Assembly (NCBI GenBank): GCA_902702965.1
Contig: CACRXP010000715.1
Location: forward strand, 207,271-271,270
Direction: 5' to 3'
Origin: Spirometra erinaceieuropaei
Taxonomy: Eukaryota; Platyhelminthes; Cestoda; Diphyllobothriidea; Diphyllobothriidae
Length of the DNA: 64,000 bases
Shown here: piece after piece, positions 44,626-55,851 of the stretch
Layout: the number at the start of each line of letters is the position of its first letter
Numbering within the stretch: the stretch's first letter is position 1
The notes under the pieces: model-generated
Database searches by the model: none
Told to the model about the DNA's origin: nothing
What the model saw: the letters and a program-made list of their open reading frames with translations, nothing else
Program-made: the position numbers and the translations under genes

Positions 44626-45114
44626 CTGTGTGCCGCAGCACCGTGTTTGAACTATTGGATAATTATAGCTCGTCACGAACTTGGTGGCCTTTTCATTACA
44701 TGACTGCAGCTGTGACGTTAGGATACGCTATTTTTTACCTTGCAGTCCCTTATTCATTGCGCCGCGTGAGCCTCCAAATCTGCAAAAATGTCTGCTTTAA
44801 TTGCGACAGGGCTTATGCCTGGAAGGCAAGACACTCACGTTAATCACCAGCTGGTAATAATGGGAAATTTGTATGTTCTTGCTTCCATCGACTACTCAGA
44901 TGGTGTGATTTTTAAGGACTTTGGCTTGTGATTTCTTTGAGAACGGTTTATTTGCGGGTTAAATTAAAATAGGGAACATGTGTGCGACAAAGATCTTATT
45001 TCACTTTCGCATTTTCATTGCAACGATGATCATCACTGGGACAGAAGGGGATACTCTCATCCATTTCCAGGAAACATGAAGGCCATCATGTGAGGTCTTA
45101 CGGGCGTTTTCGAA
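44626..45114. other. No recognisable gene
   Basis: Nothing supported. Confidence 0.4.
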
Positions 45115-45261
45115 CACACCACACACGACAGGACAGTCCGACCGTCGTGTCCAACGATGTACACAGTGTGCCCCATAGCAAGCTGAAGTAGGGAGGGTGA
45201 CATGAATGTGAATTAATTTTAAGCGAGTGCAGACTTGCGCCGCATCTACCGCACATTCTTC

Positions 45262-45295
45262 TTCTCCTCCTCCTCCTCCTCCTCCTCCTCCTCTA
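45262..45295 (+). repeat. (CTC)n tract in repeat R
   Basis: About ten CTC units. Confidence 0.85.
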
Positions 45296-45796
45296 TCTGA
45301 GCTCGATGTCAAGACGGAGCCAAAAACACCGGAGGTGGGAGAGGGCGCAGGTGGCTGGCACGGCCGAACCCACACCTAGGCGTGCCATCATACCCCCTGG
45401 TCCACAAAAAACACTTAACCAGGATTTTAACCAAAAAACAATGCGTCGGAGGATAACTGGGCAGCCATTTACACGACCTGTATACCAAGAGGGAACGCAA
45501 CCGCATCTGCAGGTAGGGAATCAGGTGTCAGAGTACAGCCAGTGCGCACCAGGTTGCGAGAGCCGTGCACAATCCTTAAGTCTTAGAAAGACGAATCGTA
45601 ACCATGATCATCACTCTTCAAATGCTAGGTAGCCAGCCTGGTATCGACTGAGAGGCACTACCCATAAGGTAGAATAGTTCGACCGTCGCATCCGACGATG
45701 TCCACCGTATGCTCCACAGCAGGGTAAGAGCAGAGACGATGACTTGCGCGTGATTTAGTTTAAAGTGAATGTGGACTTACGCAGCATCCAGTACAC

Positions 45797-45882
45797 TCCC
45801 TCCTCCTCCTCCTTCCCCTCCCCTTCCCCCTCCCTCTCCTCCTCCTCCTCCTCCTCGTCCTCCTCCTCCTCCTCCCACCTGG
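45797..45882 (+). repeat. CT-rich tract with (CTC)n in repeat R
   Basis: Mixed CCT/CTC/TCC units over some 85 bases; on the other strand it encodes an artefactual Arg-rich frame. Confidence 0.85.
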
Positions 45883-46553
45883 ACCCGATGTTAAAACAGA
45901 GTCAAGAAGACCAGAGACAGGGGAGGCCGCTGGTGATTTGCACGGTCGAGCCCCACCTTGGAGCTCTTCTCCACACGCCCTAGTCCACACAAAAAATAAC
46001 CAGGTTTTTGACCAACAACAATGCGAACGGGGGCCTGGCACGACGGAAGCCGCAGTGAGGTGTGCCGTCATACCCGGCTCGCATCCGCACATTAAGAAGG
46101 AGCCATTGCAGCCTGACTCTCGGACCACCAGCCGTTCACTCCATACCAGCACACACAACACTGGGCCGACTTCGAGGTCCAAGTTATCCTGCCAGTTGGC
46201 AACCTTCCAAGCTACATCTTTTAGCGCACTACGATAACTCCAAGCTCATCAGATTGTCTCTATAGAGGCAGATGCGCTGAGTCGGCGACCTCACTCTCCC
46301 TTCCCATTCCCACACTCCAACTACTGTCCGAGCCGGTCAGTTGACTGGAGCGGGGAATGGGTGCGATGGCTGATATAAGGTTGTGATCTTGTCTGCGCAT
46401 GCCACATAAACGACCCGATCCCCCTAACACAAGCACCAGGATTTCACAAAACCGGGGTTGAGCGACGTACATCCCACATGCGTGAGAGTACCGTAGGTCA
46501 CGTTGAGGGGAGCTGTTTCAGCCTGGCTTTCAGGACAACCAATCTGCAAATCC

Positions 46554-46577
46554 ACACACACACACACACACACACGA
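46554..46577 (+). repeat. (CA)n microsatellite between repeat-R units
   Basis: About eleven CA units at the junction of the second and third R units. Confidence 0.85.
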
Positions 46578-47639
46578 CAGTTCGACCGTCGATTTCAACG
46601 ATGTCCACCGTGTGCCCAACAGCTGCAGCAGCAGCGGTGGGAGCAGGGACGTTGACTTGCGCAGGGGTTTATAGTGCCAGTAGACTTGCGCTGCATCTAC
46701 CTACACTCTCTCCTCCTCCCCGCCTGAGTCCGGTGTCCAAACAGAGTCAAGAAGACCGGAGAGGAGGGAGGTCGCAGGTGGATGGCTCGGACCGATCCTC
46801 ACCTCGGCGTTCCACCACACCCCCTGGTCCACACACAAATGACCAGGATTTCAACCAACAAAACAGAGGTTGGAGGCTGGCACGACCGAAGCCGCACCTA
46901 GGTGGGCCGTCAACACCTGGCAGTGGGAGTGCCATAAAGGCCACAGTAAGAAGGAGCCACTGCAGCCTGACTCTCAGACCTCCAATCCAGGGGGAGGTCC
47001 AATTTATCCCGTCAGTTGGCAACCTTCCAAGCCACGGCTTTTAGCGCTCCGTGATAGCTTCAAGCGCGTCAGATTGTTTATAATGAGGAGAAAGTGCACT
47101 GAGACGGCGACCTCACTCTCCCTTCCCATCCCCACACCCCATCCACTGCCCGAGCCGGTCAGCAGACTGGAGTGGGGAGTGGGCGCGGTGGCTGGCATGG
47201 TCGACTGACCATGTCTGCGTGCGCCAATTGCACGACCTGGCCCCTGAAACACATACACCAGGATTTCACACAACGGGGGTTGAACGGCGTGTCTCTCACT
47301 TGCGTGAAAGGGGCAGTTTCAGCCCGTCTCCCAGCCCACCAGTTCGCCACTCTACACAACACACACACACAACGCGACGAACTGCGTGGACCGAGTGGGG
47401 GCGTCAATCAGCAGCCTTCCTATCCACGACGCTTGACGTGTCGGGATAGTCTCAGACTCAAGTCACCCGTGCAGCCAAAGCCCCATGGGGAAGGAGTCGA
47501 GATGCACACTTCCCACTTGCGTGGGAGGTGGCAGCTGGGTGCTTGCGGTGGGTGAGTGTTGATGTGTGGTGGGGTGGTGGTGGTGAAGGCAGGGAGGGAT
47601 GGTGTTATGGTGTGGTGTAGCCGACGGTTGTCTACCGCA

Positions 47640-48546
47640 GGTCGTCGTAGATGCGCATGTGGCCGAGTAGGCCCATGCGATGCGTGAAAGTGCGAGGGCA
47701 TTGTGGGCAGTGGAGGCGAGCTTGGTGGGTATAGGTTGGTGCTCAAGGCACTGGTTCGCCAGCCACTGTGCGATAGATTCGCAAGTGACCGACAAGGCCG
47801 ATGCGACAGGTGAATGTGCGTGGACAGTGCGGGCAGTTGAAGTCGGTGATGTCGGTGTTCGTTGCGGGAGGGGCGGTTGGCACGCAGAGTGATGAAGTGG
47901 GTGTGAGGTTTGGCATGATGGATGAGTCGAGACTGCGGTCAGTTCCGCTCTCGTGGATGCGCATGTGGCCGAATATACCCGTGCGATGTGTAAAGGTGCG
48001 AGGGCAGTGGAGGCGAGTGCGGTGGGTGTAGGTTGGTGCTCCAGGCACTAGTTCTTCAGTGCCTGTGCGATGGATTCGCAAGTGACCGACCAGGCCGATG
48101 TGTGAGGTGAAGGTGTGGTCGCAGTGAGGGCAGGTGTAGTCCTGGTCCTCACCCCTGGAGTCGGGGGCAGTGGGAGTGATGGTTCGGACGAACAGTCAGA
48201 GTTAGTCGGCGGCGGAGTGGACGGGGAGGGGGCGGGCGGAGGGATGACAGTGGGTGCGGTCCGAGAGGTACAGTTGATCCGAAGGTGTCTAATAAGTCCA
48301 ATTCGTGCCTGGAATGTCCGTTGATACCGAGGACACGTTGGAAGCAGTTGTGCCTCGGCGATGCTTGTTGGGCGCAGCTGTGATTTGCGTGCTTCGCGTT
48401 TCACTTTGGCGGCGGCGATGCGGTTGGCCTTGTAGATCGCGGCACCTGTCTTTACTGTCGTCTTCTAGGCCTCCTTGGAGGCGAGAACCCGTCGCGACGA
48501 CTCCGTAGAAGAGTCGTTTGAGTAGTGGCTCGTCGTCCATGCGCAC
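47640..48546 (-). pseudogene. LINE C-terminal zinc-finger tail
   Basis: 48546-48450 gives MDDEPLLKRLFYGVVATGSR; then a deletion and frameshift, where the block between RLQGG and the TGAAIYKANRIAAAK segment is missing. 48404-48048 starts MKREARKSQLRP and has CPRYQRTFQARIGLIRHLRI (finger with second Cys lost). Further fingers lie at 48110-48060, 48020-47930 (HCPRTFTHRTGIFGHMRIHE) and 47860-47760 (CPHCPRTFTCRIGLVGHLRI), and in a last frame to about 47640. The fingers probably bind nucleic acid, but their role in transposition is unknown to me. Confidence 0.8.
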
Positions 48547-48558
48547 CAGGTGGCCGCT

Positions 48559-50678
48559 CTAACGCAGCTGCATTTGCCTCAGTATGGCGTAGATGCTGAG
48601 GATCCCCGTCCGTTCCAGCACATCAGTGTAGGGGATGCGGTCCTGCCAGTTCAGTCTCAGGGTGCGACGGAGACAACTGAGATGAAAGTGGTTCAGTCGG
48701 CGTGCCTGTCTTCTGTACCCTGTCCACGTCTCCGCTCCGTACAGCAGAGTCGGCAGTAAGATGGTCTTGTACATGTTCAGCTTCTTGCTCAGTTGAAGTC
48801 CGTGACGATTCCAAACTGTGCTTTGGAGACGACCGAAGGCTTGACTGGCTTTCGAGATCCTGTTGGCGACTACGTCATCGATTTTGGTGTTACCGGGAGG
48901 TTGCTGCCCAGGAACGGGAGGTTATCCACCACTTGCTGTTGGGTTCCGTTTACGCTAATTTGTGGCGCGTTGGGAGGAGTGGCTGTGTTGGGTGGTGGTT
49001 GATGCATGACCACCGTCTTCTGCGTGTTGATGACCAGGCGGAAGTTCTCGCAGGCGGCGGAGAACAGGTCCATGCTCCGTTGCATCTCTTATTCCGAGGT
49101 GGTATTCAGGGCGCAGTCGTCGGCGAAGAGGAGTTCGTGAACGGTGGCTGTGGATACGCGCGATTGGAAGTGCATCCGCCGTTGATTCAGGAGGTGACCG
49201 TCCGTCCTGTAGGCCATGCGGATCCCGGGGCGTTCGTCGCGGTAGGCGTTCATCAGCATGGCATAGAACGTAAGACTGAAGAGGATAGGCGCCAGCACGC
49301 CTCCCTGCTTCACTCTGTTGGTCACTGCAAAGGCCTCTGAGACAGCTCCGTTGTCCGTGACTCGCGCCATCATACCGTCGTGCAGCTGACACACCATCTG
49401 AGTGAATCGCTCCGGACAGCCGAATTTCTGCATAATCTTCCACAGTCCTTCACGATTCACCGTGTGGAAGGCTTTCGTCAGGTCCACGAAGGTAGAGTAC
49501 AGGTGGATCCGAATCTTCTGGCACTTCTCCTGCAGTTAACGGGCGGCAAAGATCATATCCGTTGTCCCGCGATAAAGACGGAAGCTGCATTGATTTTCCG
49601 GTGGAAGGCCTTGTTCCAGATGATTATTAAGACGATTGAGGAGGATAGGAACGAAGATCTTACCGGCGACCTTCAGCAAGGAGATGCTGCGGTGATTGTC
49701 GCATACTTGGCGGTTCCCTTTGCGCTTGTAGAGATGCACGATGGTTGCGTCTTTGAAATCTTGCGGCACTGCACCTTGACGCCACATCTCCTGGAAGAGC
49801 GCAGTCAGGTGATCCATCAGTTGGGAACCACCGTGCTTGTAGACCTCAGCAGGGACTGCGTCCGATCTGGGTGCTTTCCCGCTGGAGAGATGCCGCACGG
49901 CCCTGATAATCTCCTGGAGAGATGGCGGGAGGTCAAGGTCCACGTTGGTCTCCACTTGCGGCAAGCAAGCGATGACAGCGTCGGAGATGGCGGAGAGGCG
50001 ATTGAGGACGCCGCGGAAATGCTCATCCCATCGTTGTAGAATTCGCGTCTTCTCAGTCAGGAGAGTACCACCGTCGGCGCTAAGGAGAGGAGCAGTGCCC
50101 TTCGTCGGCGGACCGTAGACAGCTTTGATCGCGGAGAAGAAGTTCTTCCATTCGTTGCGATCCGCGTACCCTTGGATCTCCTCAGCTTTGCGAGCAGTCC
50201 AGGCGTCCTGCATTTCGCGCAGACGTTGCTGAAGTTGTCGGCGACTACGGTAGAAAGCAGCTCTGTTGTCGTCGGTGGGGTGATCTATGTAGGCTTTGTG
50301 TAAGCGGTTCTTCTCAGCGAGCAGATTACTGATGACGGCGTCGTTGTCGTAGAAGCAGTCCTGGTGCTGGCGGCGTGCGCGACCGAGGACGGCTACCGCC
50401 ATCGACTGGACCGTGTCTCGCAGTTGACACCATCGGTTCTCCACGGAGGCGTTCTCGGCAGCGGCGGCGTCGGCAGCGATTGGAAGGTTGTTTAGCCGTT
50501 GAGCTAGCTCATTGCTGAAATGCAGATGGTGAGCGGGCAAGGACAACAAGGCACCATTAAGCATACCTGGGGGTCGCTTACCTTGTGGTCTCCTGCGAAG
50601 CTGTAGGCGAATACGCATTTTCGAGATGACGAGGCGATGGTCGGTCCACCCGTCAGCTCCCACGATCGCCTTTTTCAC
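48559..50678 (-). pseudogene. LINE reverse transcriptase
   Basis: Continues the endonuclease frame after the TGA. The linker spans 50678 to about 50.1 kb; fingers include SSGKAPRSDAVPAEVYKHGG, with ENQCSFRLYRGTTDMIFAAR before a TAA. 49487-49089 has VDLTKAFHTVNREGLWKIMQ (palm, D kept), VKQGGVLAPILFSLTF and HELLFADDCAL with both catalytic aspartates, then TAA. 49085-48870 continues ENFRLVINTQKTVVM and SVNGTQQQVV; a frameshift near 48895 leads to 48774-48559, with [17 protein letters not shown] and [19 protein letters not shown]. The palm residues are intact, so this copy was probably lost recently compared with the CR1-like one. Confidence 0.88.
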
Positions 50679-50687
50679 CAGAACGTC

Positions 50688-51458
50688 TCACTGATCTCGC
50701 CTCCGGACGAGGATATAGTCCAGCAGGTGCCACTGACGCGACCGAGGATGCCTCCAGGTGGCCTTCTCTCGCTCCAGCAGACAGAAGAACGTGTTCGTCA
50801 GGATGAGGCGTTGTTCTGCGCAGGTGCAGAGGAGCAACAGATCATTGTTGTTTGGGCCTCGAAAACCATTGGGACCAAGCACTCTTCTCCAGGCAGCATG
50901 GTCTGTGCCGACGCGGGCGTTGAAGCCACCAAGGACAATCAACATGTCCGCCCTCGACACAGTCGCCAAGAGGGCGTGCGGGTCCTCAAAAAATTTGTCC
51001 CTTGCGGCGGCGTAGGGGCTGCTCATCGTCGGAGCGTAGGCGCTGATGATGGTGGCGAATTTTCCCCCACCCCGCCAGAGAGGCAGATAGAGGCTCATCA
51101 GGTGATCGTTGATGTCCTGCGGCAGACTGGGTAATCGCCCCACGACGTCGTTCCGGATGGCGAAGGCGACACCCGCATCTCGTCGCTCTGCCTTGGATCG
51201 ACCACTCCAGAAGGTGTAACCGGCACCCACTTCCGCCCGTTGGCCTTGTTCGGAGAATCGGGTCACGCAGAGTGCGACGATGTCCACCTTGTAGCGCGCC
51301 AGTTCCCGGGCCACTAGCGCTGTCCTCCATTCCGGTCGGTTGCTCCTTGGATTGTTTAAAAGGGAACGAACATACCAGACTGCCAGAGTGGGCGGACTCA
51401 CCCTACCAGTCTGACGACGAGTGGAGCAGCGGTAAGGAGGTGTAGAAGAAGATGTCAA
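50688..51458 (-). pseudogene. LINE endonuclease (APE-type)
   Basis: A 256-residue frame: [20 protein letters not shown] (first motif, N kept), [15 protein letters not shown] (the usual E of 'sETRf' replaced by V), [50 protein letters not shown] (GDFN replaced by GGFN) and [16 protein letters not shown]. Loss of both the E and the catalytic D predicts an inactive nuclease even apart from the TGA stop at its end. The stop is compatible with CGA to TGA decay. Confidence 0.85.
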
Positions 51459-51555
51459 AAAAGGTTAGCCACCAGGTAGACTAATCATAGCGTCACCACA
51501 ACCCAACCACATCCTCCGTTCAAAAGTATTTCCAGCCCCAGCACTACTTTGTTCT
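51459..51555. other. LINE 5' flank
   Basis: Short stretch between the LINE endonuclease start and a PLE end. Nothing recognised. Confidence 0.4.
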
Positions 51556-51640
51556 AGAAGAAGAAGACACGATCGTCCTCTTCTTCAAGACTGCTTCCTG
51601 GGACTCGTCTCTTCGCTTCCATGGACTACTCTCTTCATCA
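51556..51640. mobile_element. Penelope-like element end fragment
   Basis: AGAAGAAGAAGACACGATCG followed by TCTTCTTCAAGACTGC and GGGACTCGTCTCTTCGCTTC, matching the outer parts of the PLE terminal repeat (compare 17.45-17.49 and 40.92 kb). The ribozyme module is absent between them. Confidence 0.5.
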
Positions 51641-52330
51641 CCAGACGCATCCCAACCGTCGACAACGCCACATCCTAAGCCTCACTGCCAATATAACCCA
51701 ATCAACGGACACGTGTTTATTCCGTTCCTACTATCAGTAAATATTTAAATCCCTCATTGTCCTGGTCAGTGCCCTGCCAATCAGTTACCCTGAATCGGTC
51801 GAACAAGCACTAGGAGTCCAAATATACTCCTGCTGCGCCGGTTTCACCAGCCCACACTGCTCAAGGAGATTTAGTCATCGTATAAAATTCTGCGACCGTG
51901 TGGGCCATCATGAAGGCTTTCGATAAAGAGCCGCAGTCCAAACTCCATCGCCATACCTGGTCCTACCGTAGCGCACACCCCCTGGTGACGTGCGTTTCCT
52001 CCACAAAAGCGTGTACACGACATCTCCTGGCAACCCTCCGCGCCGTTTTTCTTATGACAAACATGCCATCTATTTTGCTATCATAGATACGGTGGGTGGA
52101 TCTTTGCATGAGGGAGCACTTATACCTCACATAGGTGGTAGGCACTTTGACCTCCCGTAAAATGGGCTAAGCGGGAGCTGTGTTGGACCAACGCTGAGGC
52201 TGTATTAAGACATGCATCCTTCGAGCGAGCTGCGCAGTGTCTGCTCAAGCGCCGATCCCAACAAAACATGCCTCACCGATTGGGACAAAAGACTAGTATG
52301 CGAGGAAGTGAAGAGAGAGAGAGACTGACT
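51641..52330. other. No recognisable gene
   Basis: Frames at 51898-52145 on both strands overlap and show no motif. Confidence 0.45.
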
Positions 52331-52395
52331 ATAGTAGCTCCGTCCCCGCGACGTTTCGGCGTGTTCCCCATCATAAAGGATCTGACTCGCTTTGG
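52331..52395 (-). ncRNA. Possible decayed hammerhead-like module
   Basis: Minus strand reads TTTATGATGGGGAACACGCC then GAAACGTC and GCGGGG. The GAAACGTC box and the ATGATGG part of the core survive; the first core bases and stem I are not evident. It may mark another PLE end, but no PLE coding sequence lies nearby. Confidence 0.2.
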
Positions 52396-52559
52396 AACCA
52401 CGATGTGCTAGAAGTCATGGCGTTGAAAACCGGAATATGTTTGAATAAATAGTTCCTGTCAGGACGAAGTATTAAGCCGCAATAAATTATTCTCAATGCG
52501 AGCCCAAGGATACTGTCACTAACTCGATGTCCCCTTGTTTCTTCGACAACCCAGCCTAT

Positions 52560-52760
52560 CGTGTGTAGTTCGGGTCGTGCGCGGCAAACGTAGATTGACT
52601 GATTAGGTTTGTCGGCAGCTGCGTCAGGTACCGCGTCCGGTCCTTCTGACTCTGTTCTGCCACGTCAGCCAAGGGGGTGAGGGAGAAGAATGTGTCTATA
52701 GTGCTGCGCAAGTCTGTTGCCGTTATAAAGCCGTCATCCTGCGCCAACCAAGTGGTGGGG
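52560..52760 (-). repeat. Repeat R, degraded partial copy
   Basis: TTCTGACTCTGTTCTGCCACG, GTGCTGCGCAAGTCTGTTGC, TTATAAAGCCGTCATCCTGC follow the order of the 26.05-26.16 kb segment, with lower identity than other copies. Confidence 0.4.
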
Positions 52761-53344
52761 CGAATTGTGGACATTAGGGGCGTCTTTCGGTGTGCCATTC
52801 TGCCTGGTGCTCGGACCGGGTAATGTGCGACAAGCGCAGACAAACTTCTCAGCTTGCTCAGTCACTGCGCCCGCGCCACCTGCTGAGGACGGAGAAAGTG
52901 CAGCAGTTTCTGCTCATGTCGACCTCACTAATGATCAACTAATTTGCAAGTAACCGATGTGGCGCCCGTACCATTGTGCGCCAGGTGGTCATCGCTCTTT
53001 GCGAGTATCGAAGATTTTCTACTAAAATCGTCAAGACATTTCAATAATTAGTTAAGTATAGATTTACGTGAACAGATCATTAACTTTAATTCTCAACCTC
53101 CCCTCTACTCGGAGTGATGGAGACCGGATAACCTGGTTCAGCAGCCCTCGGACTGTCATCCGTTCACTACCTCATTGCGAAAACAAATTACTCCTACTTC
53201 TCTACTTATTTAAATTCAGTAGCACACATGAAATAATAATTTAAGGAACAGTCCCTTATTCGTACACGCACACATGACGACGCTCAAAAGGCCAAACTTG
53301 CCGCAGTTTCGCTAGGGCTTAACACTTTTAAACAAACATAGGCG
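52761..53344. other. No recognisable gene
   Basis: Nothing supported. Confidence 0.4.
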
Positions 53345-53935
53345 ATTACAGGGCACTTCAACTGTCGCGTACGTCTGGAGCGGTCGCCCAAATGCATAGC
53401 GACGTGACACTGGCTTTGCCTATGCCACCCTGAACGACGTCATGGGACGACTGGCCTGTCTACCGCAGGGCATGAACGCCCACCTCATGAGCATAGACTG
53501 GCCTCTTCGGGGAGCCAAAGTCGCCCCCATCGTCATCGTCTACGCCCCGAAATGATTAGTTCTGATGAGGTGGAGAAGAAATTCTGTGACTGCACTGAAG
53601 GCAGGCAAATTGTTTGTCATTGGTAACATCAGTGCTCGCACCGGGACAGACTACGCTATCTGAAGGGTAGAGCTGGATCCCTCTGGAATCTTTGGCTGCA
53701 ATGACAAATACTTACCTCTCCTTTGAGTCTGCGCCGATCATCGCCTGCGCCTGGAGGACGTGGGAGTGGGCAGCCTTAATACATCCATAATCTCGGCGCT
53801 GGTCAATGCTGGACCGCGTTCTTGTCCAGAGGCGGGATGGGCGGGCCCTGCTGGTGACAAAGATGATCTTGGGCGCCTGCAGTTTCACCGATTACCATCT
53901 CGTCATCTTCAAGATGGGGGCCCCGATGGTAACCA
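53345..53935 (+). pseudogene. LINE endonuclease scrap, same family as 51 kb
   Basis: Across frames the plus strand reads VWSGRPNA, stop, RRDTGFAYATLNDVMGRLAC, LPQGMNAHLMSIDWPLRGAK, IVIVYAPK, KLFVIGNISARTGTDYA (GDFNAR replaced by GNISAR), and VQRRDGRAVLVTKMILGAC near 53.83 kb. These follow the endonuclease of the LINE at 50.7-51.4 kb in order. It keeps TGA-free sequence at the position of that copy's RRRDQ stop. RT is absent. Confidence 0.7.
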
Positions 53936-54176
53936 CACACGAGACCACAAGATAATCGGTCATCTGGTCAGTTCAGTTCAGTTTTATTAAGGGAAAAATA
54001 GGCGAACGCTTTTAAACTACCTATTGGTAGCAGACTGTCCAAGAAAAGGCAATGATTATTGAAAAACTGGGAGAGATCGTTTGCATTATTCCATACGAAA
54101 GTAGACAGCTGTCTGCTAGTCAAGAAAGACAAACATGGATGACTATTCATGTGTTGTCTGTAGTATATACACATTA

Positions 54177-54985
54177 CAGTAAGTGAGCCAACTCATGAAA
54201 TCTCAAAAGAAATTTCGAACTGCGTTTTCGTCTCGAAAAGATTAATTAGGTAGGGTTGTAAAGGTAATCGTCGTACAGCGTAATTCTATTAAAGTTCAGT
54301 TACCCTAGGACACCGGCTTTCGAACGAACGTATTTCCGGCTTCATTAAAAAACTACACTGCAAAAATGACTACTTATTTAGACTACATTTTTTTAAATTG
54401 ATTTGCGATACCCTTAAAGATTCAATTACATTTCCTGGAAAACGTGCATAAAGATCTCCATTTATGTGTTCCCTCAATCTTACACTCGGAGGAAGGGTAT
54501 AATTCGGTTTTAAAAAGTTTTTTATTGTGAGATTTTCTAATACCGTGAATTGGCCCATCATAAAACCTCATATCTCTGCATTTACCAATGTGGCTTGTAA
54601 AGTTAACAATATGGCTCAAATCCACTGCTTAATTTTATTAACCCAATATGCTTTCCCCTTAGCACCGCAGAGAAATGAATGAATTTCCGTACGCACAAAA
54701 TACCCGGCTTGTACTTTCTGAACCCTGAATGCAAGGCCGGGCTTAAAAGTATTCGGGATTGGAATAGCTTTATAAAACCGCATTTTCCTTTTCCTCGGAG
54801 TAGAAAATTGAAAGGAGACGTAATTTCCTATCCAATGAGCAAAAGAATGAACATTTTTATGCATGCTGTCTATGAAATATAATTGGATGTTTAAGTCGAT
54901 TTACAACCAAACTTTATTAATCTTTTCGAAAAGGAAACGCATTTCGCAATTGTTGCTGAGATTTCAAGAGTTAGCCCACCTACTG
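54177..54985. mobile_element. Foldback MITE M5
   Basis: CAGTAAGTGAGCCAACTCAT at the left after TA; TTAGCCCACCTACTG then TA at the right. 809 bp; the right arm is shortened (it passes directly from the ATAATTGGATGTTTAAG part to the ACCAAACTTTATTAATC part). Confidence 0.8.
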
Positions 54986-54987
54986 TA

Positions 54988-55851
54988 AGTTAGTTGACAG
55001 GTTATGTGGGCGCATGCGCGGCTGGTAACTAGGAAGCTTGACACGTGCCGAGTCTACACTTAAATGAGTCCACACAGGAGGCGAGTGCAACATCTATAGG
55101 CAGGGCATTCAGCGCTGCAGCCACTCTGTTACTGACGTATGTTGATTCCTGCTTTGGTTGCGCGTAGCTCTAAGCATGACCGCGCAAATTGGGCGTGTTC
55201 GGTTGAGTGAAGGATTTCCGGGGGCAAAAAGAACAATCTAGGCCATTCATAATGCCGGAGGTTGGTATAAAATCACATCCTTGTTGTTTAGGAAAGGGAA
55301 AACAGGCATGAGAATTGATGGTCTCTCATTTTTGTGAAGGATTTGCCTGTCCTGTTTGAGCTGAAACACTCAGCAAAATTGTCTCTGACACCACATCTCT
55401 CGAAAGGGTGTTGCTAGTTTGCCAATCAGACGGGAACTGGTATGGTAAATACTGACTGCTCACCACATTGAATTCAGCAACCAGCTGATCCAAGACTAGA
55501 AGATCTTCTAGCAGAAAATAAAAACACCTCCGTCGTTTGGCATATTTCCAAGCCACGCCCACAGGCGCGATTTAATGAGCCAAAGACGCGTCGAACACGG
55601 AGGAGTGGCATGCAAGCTGCACTAACCTAATTACTCCATCTCCCTTTTTACTTCACAACGACGCAAGCCCATGTTTTGCATAAAGGTGTAAGTGGGTATT
55701 CGCACAGTCGCTGTTGCCTAACGCGTGCAGTACGAATCTATGGCAGATTTTACAAACAGACGGAAACTCTGCGGAGCATGCAGCAGACGTGCTAACGTGC
55801 GAAATGATAACAAAACTTCTAAAATGTGGTTTCGACTCGAAAAGATTACCT
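54988..55851. other. No recognisable gene
   Basis: No motif found. A 78-residue minus-strand frame at 55562-55326 shows nothing I recognise. Confidence 0.45.

Larger units (their letters stand above)
45115..47410 (+). repeat. Array of three repeat-R units
   Basis: Three direct copies in one orientation, starting near 45140, 45686 and 46579 at the shared GACCGTCG segment. The first is truncated to about 450 bases; the others are about 850-890. Each has the CT-rich tract (45258-45295; 45797-45878; 46706-46720) followed by GTCAAGAAGACCGGAG-type sequence. The last copies end with CAACGGGG-TTGA and a CA tract near 47360. The array ends about where the LINE 3' end begins. Frames predicted here are Ser- or Pro-rich shadows of the tracts. 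Confidence 0.7.
47420..51458 (-). mobile_element. APE-RT-zinc-finger LINE, nearly complete, decayed
   Basis: About 4 kb on the minus strand: endonuclease (51458-50688), reverse transcriptase (50678-48559) and a C2H2 zinc-finger tail (about 48340-47640). The first 2.5 kb stays in one frame, interrupted by three single stops: TGA after RRRDQ, TAA after FAAR, and TAA after NTTSE. Frameshifts come later, near 48.90 and 48.45 kb. This is the best preserved element in the window. Boundaries are those of similarity. Confidence 0.85.

Noticed and set aside
45760..46182. Arg-rich (-) and Ser-rich (+) frames
   Set aside because: They are produced by the CT-rich tract of repeat R and are not conserved in other copies.
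47420..48404. C2H2 zinc fingers as a possible host transcription factor gene
   Set aside because: They follow directly from the LINE RT on the same strand, and similar fingers lie at the window start in the same LINE context.
48702..51134. Long plus-strand frames at 48702-49340, 49380-50039 and 50637-51134
   Set aside because: They are antisense to the LINE endonuclease and RT, whose motifs read clearly on the minus strand.
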